Shown here: positions 33,418 through 45,352 of the stretch, one piece after another
Layout: each line of letters starts with the position of its first letter
Position numbering within the stretch: the first letter of the stretch is position 1
NCBI GenBank assembly: GCA_965222855.1
Contig: CBDCUL010000012.1
Coordinates: 1-64,000 of the forward strand
DNA: 64,000 nucleotides
Direction of reading: 5' to 3'
Source of the DNA: JABABV01 sp965222855
GTDB taxonomy: Bacteria; Bacillota_I; Bacilli_A; Mycoplasmatales; JABABV01
Program-made: the position numbers and the translations under genes
Notes under the pieces: model-generated
The model's input: only the letters and a program-made list of their open reading frames with translations
Databases searched by the model: none
What the model was told of the DNA's origin: nothing

Positions 33418-33982
33418 TATTAACACCTCTTAATTTATAATTTACTACTACATTATAACATTAATAATTAAAATTAATAACCAATTTAGTAATGATTTAA
33501 TTTTAATTATTATTGATTTAAATATTTATATATCTGATTAAAATAAAATTTTGATAATTGGGGAAATTTATTTAATAATTTAATAGATATACCTATATTA
33601 TATAGGTTTATTCAAACAAATTAATCACGATCTAAAAAAATTCCTAATTTCTTAAAAAAACCCTTTACTAAAATACTAAATATTTAATAATTCTGATCTT
33701 ACTTCTAGTTAATTAAAGCATATATTTTGCATTTTAATTAACTAGATGTCAAATAATTGATTAAGTAATTTAATTACAACAACGTTAATTTTTAAATCCT
33801 TAATTTATCTTTTAATTTTAAATAAAAATAATTTTTATTATCTAATATCATTTATAAAGTATTATCTAAAAAAAGACATTTATTTACAGACGATAATAAA
33901 TACTTTATAATTATACTTATAACAGAACCAATACTTTATGATCATAAATTTTAAAAAATATATTAAACTTTAGGTGATTTAA
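33418..33982. other. AT-rich intergenic region, nothing recognised
   Basis: 565 nt between divergent genes. Very AT-rich, with no open frame, RNA gene or clear consensus promoter that I can defend; it must hold the two start regions. Confidence 0.6.
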
Positions 33983-35086
33983 GTGAAAAAAAACTATAAA
34001 AACCGTAAAATAATGAAAAAAAGTAAATTAATAGTTTTGAGTTTATTAACTATTCCAATATTTAGTTTGGTTAGTTGTCATAAAACAACTCATTACCCTC
34101 ATGTTGTTAAATGACAAGAACTTAGTGAAGCTGATAGTCCATGAACAAGGTTTAGACAATTAGCAGAAACAAACACAGCAACCGCTTTAAAGCAGACTTT
34201 AACTAACGATCAATTATTTGATTATAAATGACATTTGGATGATATAGTAGCGTTCCAAAATCCAGAAGCACCTTTTATTATTGACAATATTAATTGATCA
34301 GTTTCTGCATACCTAGTAATTAAAGGCGCTAATGCGAACGATCCGCGCCCTGTTTATTTTATCATTAATTATCTTAATAATGTTTATAATAAACACAATT
34401 GAAATTCTTCAAGTTATATCAAAAAATATAATGATAATTGAACAGAGTTTAAAGCGATAACACAAAAACTTTATCCTGCTCAAATTTTAACGGAAGCACG
34501 TAAACACAATAAAGCAACTAGTTGAGCTGATAGTGATAAAGCAACTTGAGATATTTATGGTTCTAACGGCGCTAGTGATCCTTATAAAGGAATGCAAGGT
34601 AATATAAAATTTGATGAAACGCATCATAGTGTCAGTGGCGTTATCTCAATTGATGGTTTTAAAAATGGTGATGCAAAACCAATTGCAATTGAAATGACGA
34701 AACAATTTAATCAGAAATATCAAAGTAGTGATTGAACATTTAATGATATATCACAAATGCAATCACGCGCATCTTTTCAAGCTGCTTGTCAATACGCAAT
34801 TACTAATCAATATTCAAATCATTTTCTAAAGCATCATAGTTTTATTAAATCTACTTTAATAAAAAGTCATCAAGCAGATCCTAATCGCCCTTTTACAATT
34901 GACAAAAATTTAACTGCTTCATATAGTAAATGAAAAAATGCTTGATTAGTCGCTACTTATGTTGACTTTTTTGACATCGGAACAGGCACAGCGCGTAGTG
35001 TGCCAATCCATAACTTATTAATGCTAACAACTAAAAATGGTCCAATAGGACCTGCGTATCAAGATAATGGGTGAGAATTTGATTAA
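33983..35086 (+). CDS. Lipoprotein of the 'W..F' family
   Basis: 367 residues from a GTG at 33983 that follows AGGTGA by 6-7 nt; an in-frame ATG at 34013 is the alternative. Lipobox FSLVSCHK. Shared with the proteins at 46461, 48168 and 63818: an early WxxF segment, (A)xxLKxxI/LKQTLTNDQL, Y.W..DD/NDI.xF, and later KGMQGNIKFDE...GVIS and YQSSDWTF (KYLGMQGKPK and YQNSDWVF in 46461). This is a single member without the 119-residue membrane gene that follows the other complete copies. Confidence 0.85.
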
Positions 35087-35142
35087 CCAGCAACTTGATT
35101 AATTAAAAAAATCACTATCTTAAAATAATCTCGTTGAAAATA

Positions 35143-35177
35143 AAAACTAAGCGTCTTAAATGCGCTTAGTTTTTTTA
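35143..35177. terminator. Terminator between convergent lipoprotein genes
   Basis: Stem AAAACTAAGCG / CGCTTAGTTTT followed by T residues. Confidence 0.85.
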
Positions 35178-35201
35178 ATATTATTATTAAAATTACTTAT
35201 G

Positions 35202-36494
35202 TTATGTAGTTGATTGGACATGGAAAATATTAATCATTGTTTGTTCGAAAGGACCATCACCCCATACTTTAGAATCGCTAAATCCATAGTTAGCTTTTGA
35301 GAGGCGGGCAAATGCTGTTTTATCTTCACTTTGATTTTTGACACTATGGAAACCATCAGTAATTAATGGATTAGTTTTAATATGGTAAGTTGTTCCAACT
35401 CCCAAATTATTACTACTACTGCTTCCAATAGCGGTTAGTGAAATAACGCCAGTTGTTGTATCAACTGAATCAACACTTAGAGATGTTAGTGTTAATGTTG
35501 GTGACCCACCTGGTAAAAATCCAAACCTACCCATTCAAGTTTGTTTAAATGTATGCGCCCCTTCACTAGTATCACTTGGATTATTCATTCCTAAAAAAGC
35601 ATTTAATTCAGTTTTGATTTCATCCGATGTGACTGCATTAGTAATAACTGTGTTATTGAATGATTTAGCAGTCATTGTACTTGCGTTTGGTCCTGTTGTT
35701 GTTGTTGAATTAGTTGAAAAATTAGTTGAAATATTAACAACCGCTTCATTACTAGTGCTATCGCTACCAGTCATTGTAAATGTATAATCAGTCGAAATAG
35801 CAAATCCTCCACCAGCACCAGCTTGTAAATTAGTTAGTCATTGTGTTTGACCAGTTGGTGAGTCAAGATGACTTTTAGCACTAATTTTATTAATGCTAAA
35901 TTTACTAACACCTTGATAATTTAAAGTGTTAGCTTGTGTATTGGCACCAAAAATTTTTACTAATTGGGTTTGATCAGTTTTAATCGTATTAAAAAATTTT
36001 GATACGTTATAACTAGCGCCATCATCATAATCATTTCAATTACCACTAACATAATTTTTATGTTCTCAAGCATTGAAAACAGCTTTACTATTGTTATATA
36101 CTTGGCCGATCGGATCACCCTTTTTACCTTTCATCATCACTAAAGCGACAGTATTTTTTGCATCATAAGAAAACGCTTCTTCAAATGCTGCCGAAGTATC
36201 TTGAGCAAGTTTAGGTACTTGTGGGTTTGTAACATCTATCATTGCAACTAGTTTTTGACTAATAGTAGTTGGGTCTAAAATGGCACTACCTCAATAATCG
36301 GTCGCCCCAAAAGCTTTATATTTATCACTAGTAATTATAGCTTTACCATCGTTATTAGCAGCTTTGGCAAAGTCGTTAAAAACACCACCGCCTCCGCCTT
36401 TGTGACCGCTACCACAACTAGCTAAACTCAATGAAATCGAACCAGTACCAAACATTATCCCAGCAGCAATTATTGATTTTAGAATTTTTTTCAT
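35202..36494 (-). CDS. Lipoprotein, paralogue of 36632-37918
   Basis: 430 residues. Lipobox SLASCGSG, followed by a glycine run (HKGGGGG). Shared with the neighbour: SDKYKAFGATDYWGSAILDP (SDKYKSFGVNHYWGSAILDP), ALVMMKGKKG, WNDYDDGASYNVSKFF, KFSINKISAKSHL, and the end FARLSKANYGF...INIF. The middle carries a Thr/Ser/Asn-rich linker (STNSTTTTGPN). The end also resembles that of the lipoprotein at 38074-39426. Upstream there is a short TA run at 36535-36551. Surface protein of unknown ligand. Confidence 0.87.
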
Positions 36495-36631
36495 TTTATC
36501 TCCTTATTATTTTTAATTTTTTAGTTGTATATATTTATATATATATAATATAATAAATTTTATTATTATGCACACAAAATATTAATAATTAAAATTTATT
36601 TTATACTTTAAATATTAGTTACTTACATCTT

Positions 36632-37918
36632 TTAAGTTGTTGTAGATATTAATGTTAAACGAAAAATATTTAACATCGTCTCTTGTAAATAATTGTCTCC
36701 TCATGTTTCGGCACTATCAAAATGATAATTAATTTTTGAAAAACGCGCATATGTAGTTTCAACTTTATTTGGACTCAACGCACTATGAAATCCATTAGTA
36801 ATTAATTTATCAGTTTTAATGTTGTAAGTAATCTCTCCTAAATTATTACTATTAATACCACTACCAGTAGCAATTAATCAAATAGTGCCATCTGGTTCAA
36901 TTTGATTAATTTTTAATGAAGACAATGTTACTGTTTTAGTATTTGTCTCAGTTTGATCACGATATACTTTAAACTTATCTAATCATGTTTTTTTAAAATT
37001 ATTTGGCTCATCATAAGGATTATTACTATTTAAGAAACTATTTAATTCTGCTTTAATTTGATCTGGTGTGGCCCCGCTAGTAATTTGTGTATCGTTAAAT
37101 GAACTAGCAACAAGCGCATCCACTTTAGGTGCTATTGGTGCATCGGCATTAATTGAGAAATGGGTTGTAACATTAATCACTTTTTCATTATTAGTGCCAT
37201 CAATTCCAATCAGTATTATTGTATAGTCGCTATCAATTGCTAATCCGTTTTTCACAATATTACTTATTATGAAATTGGTTTTTGTTTTTGAATATCTTAA
37301 ATAACTTTTAGCACTAATTTTATTAAGGCTAAATTTAGTAATGCCAGAATAGTTTAAACTATCACTTTTATGATTACTACTAAAAAGTGCCATTAGTGAA
37401 TTTTGATTTGTTTTTAAATTATCAAAAAATTGACTAACATTATAATTAGGGGCATTGTCATAATCACTTCAATTTGACGCCACATATGCTTGATGATTTC
37501 AACTATTAAAGATTACTCTACTACTATGTAATAGTTGTTGATAAGTACTGCCTTTTTGACCTTTAATCATAACTAATGTAATTGTATTTTGACCATCATA
37601 ATTAAATAATTGTTCAAATGAAGCATTAACATCTTGGTTTAAAAAATTAGTTGGTAAATCGACAATGCCAGATAATTTAATATTAATTTTTTCTGGATCT
37701 AAAATCGCACTACCTCAATAATGATTTACACCAAAACTTTTATATTTATCACTAGTAACAACTGCTAACCCATCACTATTTGCAGTTTTGGAAAATTGCT
37801 GAAAAGAAAGTGGTTTTTGTTGATAGTGTTTACTACAACTAGTAGCAAATCCTAGAACAATCATATTTGTACTAAGAGCAACCATAGTAGCCATAAATGA
37901 TTTTCATGTTTTTTTCAT
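36632..37918 (-). CDS. Lipoprotein, paralogue of 35202-36494
   Basis: 428 residues. Lipobox GFATSCSK. Same domain order and motifs as the downstream copy, without its glycine run. Separated from it by 137 nt, so this is an older tandem duplication. It is divergent from the lipoprotein gene at 38074, whose C-terminus also shares the (L/M)INIF-type ending. TGA codons supply most Trp residues, including the conserved HYWGS and NWSDYDN. Confidence 0.87.
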
Positions 37919-38073
37919 TCTGACTCCTTTATTTATTTTTTCAAATAATTTTTAATCACAACATACTATATAAATCATTATAACACATTCAAAATTACCT
38001 TTTTTTCAAATAAATTATAATGATATAATTATTATATATACAGTAATTATTATTTAATATGGTGGTTTGAAAA

Positions 38074-39426
38074 ATGTTTAAAAAAATTAAATTATTTTCT
38101 TATAATATAATAATGATTAGTTTATTATTGACTAGTATTGTATCACTAAATAGTTGCGCCCCAAAGAAACCAAAAATAATAACTATTCCAATTATTAAGC
38201 TGACAGATTCTATGCCAATTTTTAATGGGTTTTTGCAAGATGCTCAAAAAGATGTAACCAATATATTAGCAACTAAATTTGCTAAATTTAAGTTTGATCC
38301 TACGCAGGATTATTATGGTTATTTTGATATTAATAATCATAATAATCTAAATAAATTAATTACTAAAATTAAAACCATTAGTAATTTAACAAATAATAGT
38401 TTAAAACAAGATTTTAAATTTAGTTTTTTAGCAGTTGATCCTAATTATCAAGATAGTATCATAATGATCGCGGCTCAATTACATAAAGGCGATACATCTA
38501 ATATTAATCATATTTTAGATAATGCTGTTGTTATATATAATACATGATCAAAAGATTCACCTAATAATATCTATCATAGTAACAGATGATCAATCACTAA
38601 TACTGATCCTAATTTATTTCAAATTAAAACTAGTATTAAAAACTTGATTACACAATTAGATAAGGATAGCTTTGCAGAAGTAAAGTTACCATCCAATCAT
38701 ATATGTCCTGCTAATACTGCTCCACAATGATGAAATTTTTATTATAGAAATGCCAATGTTTTTTCTAATCAAGCCACTGAACAACCATTTCGTTTTACGA
38801 TTAATCCCAACAAATTAATTTTAATCGGTAATTACAGTATTTCAATTACTGCAAAAAATGCCGGTACTAATACTAATGTCGTTAAATATAATATTGCTTT
38901 TAATGCCAAGCAATCTAAGTTGATAACTCCTTTTAATATGAAAAACCCTCAAAACGCAACTATCACTGAAACTAACGCTGTACCAGCTACACAACAAGTA
39001 AAAGATATTCAGACATTTTTAAATATTGTTTCACCCAATAAAGAAGATGAAGGTTTAACTTATTTAAAGGTTTGAGAGTTTTGAAGAAGATTTAGTAATG
39101 ATTATTTTAATAAGAGTGATTGAAATATGACGCCAAGTAAAGATATTAGCGCTGCTACTGACACGATTATTAAATTTGATGTTCATTTCCAAGATGTCCC
39201 TGGTAATTTACAAATTTTTAAAGCTGATTTAAGTCATGGTTTTGGAACGTATAAAAATCACGCTTATTCAAATTATATTGGGCAACCAACTTTTGATACT
39301 CTTGAAAATAATTCATATAATGCAGCAACACCAAGCATCCCATTTACTGGTATTAATTTACGCAATGCTCTAATTAACATATTTAATATTTATGGTTATC
39401 CGGCTCCTGGTACTAATAATTACTAA
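38074..39426 (+). CDS. Lipoprotein, distant relative of the 35-38 kb pair
   Basis: 450 residues. Signal with lipobox SLNSCAPK. GGTGG site before the ATG. The C-terminal 120 residues contain KVWEFWRRFSND, ADLSHGFGTYKNHAYSN and a terminal LRNALINIFNIYG, which mirror WMGRFGF, GFHSVKNQSED and TMINIF in the 35202 protein. The N-terminal half is different, so the relation is domain-level. Secreted and lipid-anchored; no function recognised. Confidence 0.82.
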
Positions 39427-39466
39427 TACGATTCCTTATAATAACATTAACTACTTTTAACAAACG

Positions 39467-39500
39467 AAAAATGAATTACAATTAAGTAATTCATTTTTTT
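39467..39500. terminator. Bidirectional terminator between lipoprotein and glpK
   Basis: Stem AAAATGAATTAC / GTAATTCATTTT with T-rich flanks between convergent genes. Confidence 0.85.
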
Positions 39501-39516
39501 AATGATTATTTAAAAT

Positions 39517-41049
39517 TTATTTAATTCAACCGCGCGTTCTTTGAACAGCGTCACGTCAACCTTCGATTTTAGTTGCTACCAGTTCTTTGTCCATTTTTGG
39601 TAAAAAGACTCTATCGACTTCTGCAATTTGTTTAATCTCTTCAACTGATTTTCAAAAACCAGTTGCTAGGCCTGCCATATACGCAGCACCCATTGCAGTT
39701 GTTTCGATATTAACTGGACGAACTAATTCTTTATCTAGAATTGAAGCTTGAAATTGCATTAAGTAGTTAGAATTAGTTGCACCGCCATCAACTTTAATTG
39801 TTTTGATTTCGGCTTCAATATCTTCTTCCATTGTTGAAATTAGATCATAAGATTGGTAAGCAATTGCTTCTAGCGTTGCTTTAACTAAATGTTCACGCTT
39901 AGTTCCTCGTTCTAACCCAAAGATTGCTCCTCGTGAAGTTGTGTCTCAATATGGAGCACCTAGCCCAACAAGTGATGGCACAAAATAAATTTTTTGAGAA
40001 TCTTCTTTAACGAATGAAGTTAATAAGTCACATTCTTTAGCGTTGTAAATAATTTTTAAACCGTCGCGTAATCATTGGATCGCAGCACCAGCTACAAAAA
40101 CTGATCCCTCAATTGCATACACGATTTCTTCGTCGCCAATTTTTCAAGCAATAGTTGTTAATAAATTATTTTTTGAATACATTAATTTATTTCCAGTATT
40201 AACTAATGTGAAGTTTCCAGTTCCATACGTATTTTTAACATCACCATAGTTAAGTGCCATTTGTCCAAATAAAGCTGATTGTTGATCGCCAATAACGCCT
40301 GTTATCGGAACGATCCCTTTAGCATTTTTAGAAAAAACTAATGGATTAACATCACCGTATTTAGTTGATGATGCTTTAACTTCTGGTAAAATTTCTTCAG
40401 GAATATTTAATAATTTAAGAATTTCTTTATCTCATTTTCCTTCTTTAATATTAAATAGTAATGTTCTTGATGCATTTGAATAATCAGTTGCATGAACTTT
40501 TCCATCAGTTAATTTTCAAATTAACCATGTATCCATTGTTCCTGCTAATAGCGTATTATTCATTAATGATTTTTTAGCAGATGGGACGTTATCTAAAATT
40601 CATTTAATTTTTGTTCCTGAAAAATAAGGATTAATAACTAATCCTGTTTTTTCTTTGAACATATTTTGATAACCTTCTTTAATTAATTCTTCGCAATATT
40701 TTCTAGTACGTGTATCTTGTCAAACAATTGCGTTATAAACTGGTAGGCCAGTTTTTTTATCTCATAGGACAATTGTTTCTCGTTGATTCGTAATTCCAAT
40801 CGCTTCAATATCAGTTGATTTAATATGAGCATTTTTTTTCGCTTCTTTGATCGTCGCTTTTTGCGCTCCTCAAATTTCATTAGCATCATGCTCAACTCAT
40901 CCAGATTCGGGAAATATTTGTGTAAATTCTTTTTGTGAAGACGCGACTACTTGCCCTTTTTTATTAATAATTAGCGTACGTAGTGAAGTAGTTCCTTCAT
41001 CAATTGTCATTATAAATTTTTCTTTATTATTGTTGATTGGTTGTTCCAT
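39517..41049 (-). CDS. glpK: Glycerol kinase
   Basis: 510 residues. The FGGY-kinase motifs are in order: MTIDEGTTSLRTLI, GITNQRETIVLWDKKTG, VIGDQQSALFGQ, NTYGTGNFTLVNTG, and the C-terminal KVDGGATNSNYLMQFQA. AAAGGA before the ATG at 41049. It makes glycerol-3-phosphate in the cytoplasm for lipids and for GlpO. Last gene of glpF-glpO-glpK, 12 nt after glpO. Confidence 0.98.
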
Positions 41050-41061
41050 AACTTTCCTTTC

Positions 41062-42186
41062 TTAATTACTTTTTAATGTTAATTCAACGTTGTTGTTTTT
41101 TAATAATTGAATCACTTCTAGAGCGATTGCTGGAGATGAACTTAATCCGGGTGATTGAATTCCGGCTAAGTTAATAAATTCTGGATTGTTACCGTATGCA
41201 ATATGGAAATCATTAGTATCGGTAAAGATTGGTCGCGATCCTGAAAAGACTCTTTCAGTGCGGCTGATGTCTAAAGTGGGTATAATTTTAGTCCCGATTT
41301 TAGCAATTAAACCAAATTTCTCTGGTGTCACTAAAGCGATATCTTCAATACTCACGCCATCTTCGGCAGTTGGACCAACTAAAGTTCGTCCATCTGGCAT
41401 TGGAGCAACAATTACTCCTTTTCCATATATTGAGGGAATTTTAAATAAAATATTATTAACTTTTTTAGTTTGTTCTTTTGAGAGTACGCGATATTCACCA
41501 CGTCTAGTACTTAATTTGAATGAACCTTCATTGGCCATTTCAGAAATTATATTAGCATAGTGTCCTGATGCATTAATAATATTTTTAGCAATAACTTGAT
41601 AATCGTTATTAACTTCAATAATATATTTACCATCTTTTCTAGTGATATTAGTTACTCTGGCAGCTGTTGTGATGTCAGAACAACACTCAATGCTACGAGC
41701 GATTTCTCTTGTGGCAATTACTGGATCGATTACTAATGATGATGTACATAAAAGTGCTTTAGTCACATTTTTATTAATATTTGGTTCCATCATTAAGATT
41801 TGGTCTCGATCAATAATTGCTAGGTGAGCGGGATCTAATAGATTATCAATACCGCGATCGTATAATTTTTCGATTTCACCTTCTTCATCTTTACCAAAAG
41901 CAAGCACTAGTGAACTGAGATTCAGTCGTGGAATTTTGGGAAATCTAGTTAATATTTCGGTTTTTCATAAATTAGTTCCAATTACGTTTAACTTCGCTTC
42001 GACAGGGCGTTCAGTGTCAAATCCGCCATGGAGAACTCCTGAATTTCCATGCGTTGTTTCATCAGCTAAATAATTATTTTTTTCTAACTGTAAAATCTTT
42101 AAATCGTATTTGTGTAAATAATAGTTAGTCATTGTACCAACGATGCCCCCACCGATTATTACAATATCATATTCTTTTTTATGCAT
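41062..42186 (-). CDS. glpO: Glycerol-3-phosphate oxidase (FAD-dependent)
   Basis: 374 residues. Dinucleotide-binding motif IVIIGGGIVGTMTNYYLHK at the N-terminus, HGNSGVLHGGFD next to FAD, NASGHYANII, and the C-terminal FINLAGIQSPGLSSSPAIA. The short length without the extra C-terminal domain is that of the mollicute GlpO, which passes electrons to oxygen and releases hydrogen peroxide, a known cytotoxic mechanism in Mycoplasma mycoides. The ATG at 42186 lacks a clear ribosome site but follows the glpF stop by 8 nt, so coupling is likely. Confidence 0.95.
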
Positions 42187-42194
42187 CAATTATG

Positions 42195-42935
42195 TTAGAG
42201 GAAGAATAATCCAACAGTGATCCCTGCCATAATTGGGGCAACAACAGGAACGATTGCGTATTTTCAATTTGAAGAAACAAGTGAACCGTTAGCAACTTTT
42301 AAAACGGGTACACTTTTATACATAATTTTATGTACAATTCTTGGTGCTAAATCTCGGAATGGATTAATAGCGTAACCAGTTGTTCCACCAAGTGATAGTC
42401 CAATTGCGAACACTGTAAATCCAATTGCTAATGGAGCGCTACTGAATCACCCTCCTGCGATTCCAAAATAAGCCATTGCAACAAGAATAATTGTTCCAAC
42501 ATATTCTGAAAAGAAATTTGTAAATCATGCTTTTTGATGTGTAGGACCAGTTGAGTGCATTCCTAATACAGTTGCTGGCGCCTCTTCTTTAATATGTTGT
42601 CAGTAGAATATATTGATAACTACTTGTCCAACTAGAGCTCCGGCAAATTGCGAACCAATGAATACTCCAGCTTGGACCGAAGTGATCTGTCCACCGACTC
42701 ATTTACCAATTGTGACAGCGGGATTAATGTGTCCACCAGTGCCTCAAATATTGGCGATTGATACACCGACAAAAACTGCAAATGCTCAACCAAAAGTGAC
42801 GACAATTCAACCACCTTTAGAACCGATTGTTTTCTTAAAATTTACATTGGCTACAACTCCATTACCTAGTAGAATCAAGGCCATTGTACCAAGAAATTCT
42901 CCTAGAAATATATGTAGCATTGTTATATGTAACAT
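42195..42935 (-). CDS. glpF: Glycerol uptake facilitator (aquaglyceroporin)
   Basis: 246 residues, six helices. The first NPA box is GGHINPAVT. The second reads GYAINPFRDLAPR, with Phe in place of the usual Ala but the following Arg-Asp kept. AAAGGAG lies 11 nt before the ATG at 42935; an internal ATG five codons on is possible. It admits glycerol that GlpK then traps. First gene of the operon. Confidence 0.95.
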
Positions 42936-42964
42936 TTTTTCTTTTTCTCCTTTATGTTATAGTA

Positions 42965-43012
42965 TTTTAATTTAGTATTTATTTTAATTTAGTATTTTTT
43001 ATTTCAATTTAT
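42965..43012. repeat. Short direct repeats in the glp leader
   Basis: Repeated TTTAATTTAGTATTT-like units in the roughly 135-nt leader between the promoter and glpF. They may be a binding site or simply low complexity. Confidence 0.4.
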
Positions 43013-43076
43013 TTTTTAGTTGGGTATTTTAATTTTAAAGCGAATCTTATTTTCTTTGAACTTTAAAATTAAATTT

Positions 43077-43105
43077 ACTATAACACATTGTAAAAGTCTT
43101 TGCAA
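43077..43105 (-). promoter_or_regulatory. Probable promoter of glpF-glpO-glpK
   Basis: On the minus strand TTGCAA, 17 nt, TATAGT. The start near 43070 gives a leader of about 135 nt. Confidence 0.55.
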
Positions 43106-43787
43106 TTGATTTGATAATTTTTAATTTATAATTTTAGAAGAATTTTTATCTATATATAATTGGTTTTTTAGCGATTATAACGCCATTAATTTAAATTATT
43201 ATTTTTAACTAAATTAAGCAATATAATTTTAAAATTTTTATTTTATTTTATTTTTGGAAAATTTTTGGAAAGTAAAAATATGCATAAATCTTTTTATTTT
43301 AGTGAAAAACTCTTTTTTATGAATAAAAAATGATTTTATCTAAAATAATAATTAGCAATATTAAGTATTACTTTTTTTCAATGAAGATTAATATTTAATT
43401 GAAAAACTTCCTTCAAAATGTTGTTTTTAAAATTTTTTTAGATACTAAAAAATGCTAATAATCATAGGTTAAATTTGTATATAAAAATGTAAAATCTTTT
43501 TTTAAAAAAAAATTTTCATATTTTACAATTTTTTTATTTTTATAATATTTAAAATCAACTATTTTTACAAATTTATATTGATTGATTAAACTATAAATTA
43601 ATTACTAATAATAATTAATAAGTATCTTTTTTTTACTAAATAATCTAGTAATTATTAGTTTAATTAATATAAAAATTAAACTGTTTGAACAAAATTAAAA
43701 AGCTGAATTACATTTATTATTTAAAAGTCTTTTTTTAAAAAAAAGTTATGACAATATTACTCAATAAAAGAATCTTAATTACGAAAA
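43106..43787. other. AT-rich gene-free region
   Basis: About 680 nt with no gene. It contains two similar runs of seven T followed by eight or nine A (around 43498-43514 and 43730-43744) and no frame above background. I see no RNA gene. Confidence 0.6.
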
Positions 43788-43827
43788 ACAAAAGATCTAT
43801 TACTTAATTTAGTAATAGATCTTTTGT
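43788..43827 (-). terminator. Terminator of the bacteriocin-like gene
   Basis: 17-bp stem ACAAAAGATCTATTACT / AGTAATAGATCTTTTGT with a 6-nt loop. Confidence 0.85.
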
Positions 43828-43864
43828 TAATAATTTTCATAATTTTTAATTTATTTATTTTCCA

Positions 43865-44392
43865 TTATTGAGCATGAGCATAAACTATATATGGAGTTCC
43901 GGTAATCAGTTCTATTGATACATGAATCCCTCAACCTTCATCAGTATTAGATCATGTTATTTCTCATTCGGCCATCAATAAAGCTGCTATTGTAATTACA
44001 ATAGGCGCTGCTGGGCCAGTATCTAATGCAATACATAATAATCCAGCAACAGCAGCTATACCATCACCACTCGCAATTGCACGATTCATTTTACTTCCTA
44101 GTGCTTCATTAATTCAAACATCAATCCCATATCAATGTCATTTATGTCCATTACGACCATCTTTTAAATTTAATAAATTTGATTTTTGATCATTTTTAAA
44201 ATTATAAATTGTATTTAAATCATTTGATAATAACTTAGTAGAAAATTTATGATTTTTTAAAAACGTTTTTTTCATTTGGCTTATTTCTTGTTTGGCATGT
44301 GTCACAGCATTATTGCTATTACTAATCATTGCCGCATTTTGAGTAGTGCTACCAGATAAAGTAGCCAATACTAAAATTGCTGTTTGTAACAT
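43865..44392 (-). CDS. Secreted bacteriocin-like protein
   Basis: 175 residues. TAAGGAG before the ATG. A short signal (MLQTAILVLATLSGS) is followed by a charged pro-region to about residue 84. The C-terminal part has the layout of small secreted membrane-active peptides: a Trp-rich start (HKWHWYGIDVWINEAL), two Gly/Ala-rich hydrophobic helices (GDGIAAVAGLLCIALD and APIVITIAALLMAEW), then a strand region (WGIHVSIELITGTPYIVYAH). I recall similar layouts in small secreted proteins of lactobacilli and bacilli. No Cys pair or double-Gly leader. Function inferred only. Confidence 0.7.
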
Positions 44393-44600
44393 TTTATTCT
44401 CCTTAAATATTTTTTAATTTTTGGTAAGATTAAATAAATGGTGTATTATATATAGTGTATGTTTAACGTTTACAACTGTTTAAGACGCTTTAATATAAAC
44501 CGCCTTACTTATTATATGTTGATAAATAGCATAAATTCCTTTATAAAAGTTGTACAATGTTAATACCAAGTGAAAAAATAGTGTAGCATAACTTTGATTT

Positions 44601-44623
44601 ATTGATATATTTTGTATATCAAT
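44601..44623. promoter_or_regulatory. Operator-like palindrome between divergent genes
   Basis: Inverted repeat ATTGATATA-TTTTG-TATATCAAT, about 40 nt before the ATG at 44662, in the 269-nt divergent region. Confidence 0.45.
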
Positions 44624-44661
44624 TTTTTTCATATTCTAAAAACTTATATTAAGGAGTATTT

Positions 44662-45036
44662 ATGAAAAATTGAAAAGATCGCCAAAATTTAGTTTCTGCA
44701 ACTGTATTGAATATTGTCTTAAGTGTGATAGCTTTAATGTATATTGTCATTAATTTACACGATTCATATACAAAAGAACATAGTAGTTTATTTTGAACTT
44801 GGTCTTTACCAGTAATGACTACTGTCATAGCAATATCATCAAACATTTTAATATTTATATTTTTAATATATAAAACAAAACGACTTTTTAATATTGATAC
44901 TAAAATATTTAAAAATCAATTAAAATATATATTATTATTATCATTAATTATTATTACTTTAGGAACTGTGGGATTAGTTATGGCAATTTTGTGTTATAAA
45001 AAAGAACACCAATTACTATTAAAGTCGCATTTATAA
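44662..45036 (+). CDS. Small three-helix membrane protein, possible immunity partner
   Basis: 124 residues. AAGGAG before the ATG. Hydrophobic helices at about residues 14-32, 46-69 and 87-110 with basic loops (KTKRLFN, KNQLKY). Size and topology resemble the membrane immunity proteins that accompany bacteriocins. It is divergently arranged with the bacteriocin-like gene, with a palindrome between them. There is no sequence hallmark, so the role is a guess from context. Confidence 0.7.
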
Positions 45037-45085
45037 AAATCATTATTTAAAAAATAACTTATAAAATTAATCAACTATTTAATTT

Positions 45086-45118
45086 AAAAACACCCTAATT
45101 AATAATTGGGGTGTTTTT
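45086..45118 (+). terminator. Terminator after the 44662 gene
   Basis: Stem AAAACACCCTAATTA / TAATTGGGGTGTTTT with a T run. Confidence 0.85.
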
Positions 45119-45202
45119 AATTAATCTACTAAAATATTCCTAATTATCATAACTTTAATCACTATTTAGAAATATTAATTTCTATTATAAAATAAAAATT
45201 AC

Positions 45203-45231
45203 TTGTATTTTATAAGAAAAAGTTTTAAGAT
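45203..45231 (+). promoter_or_regulatory. Possible promoter of murQ
   Basis: TTGTAT, 17-nt spacer, TAAGAT; about 120 nt before murQ. The -10 box is weak. Confidence 0.4.
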
Positions 45232-45352
45232 AATATTTAATTGATTAAACTAATAAAATAATTAGAAAAGAGGTTAAAAATTCTATAAAAAATAAAACAG
45301 TTATAATTTAAAAACTATTAATTATCACAATAAAGAAAAAAGAGGGATTAAA

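Noticed and set aside
43106..43787. Gene or small RNA in the long gene-free region
   Set aside because: Only AT-rich low-complexity sequence is visible; I found no frame, tRNA shape or hairpin before the terminator at 43788.
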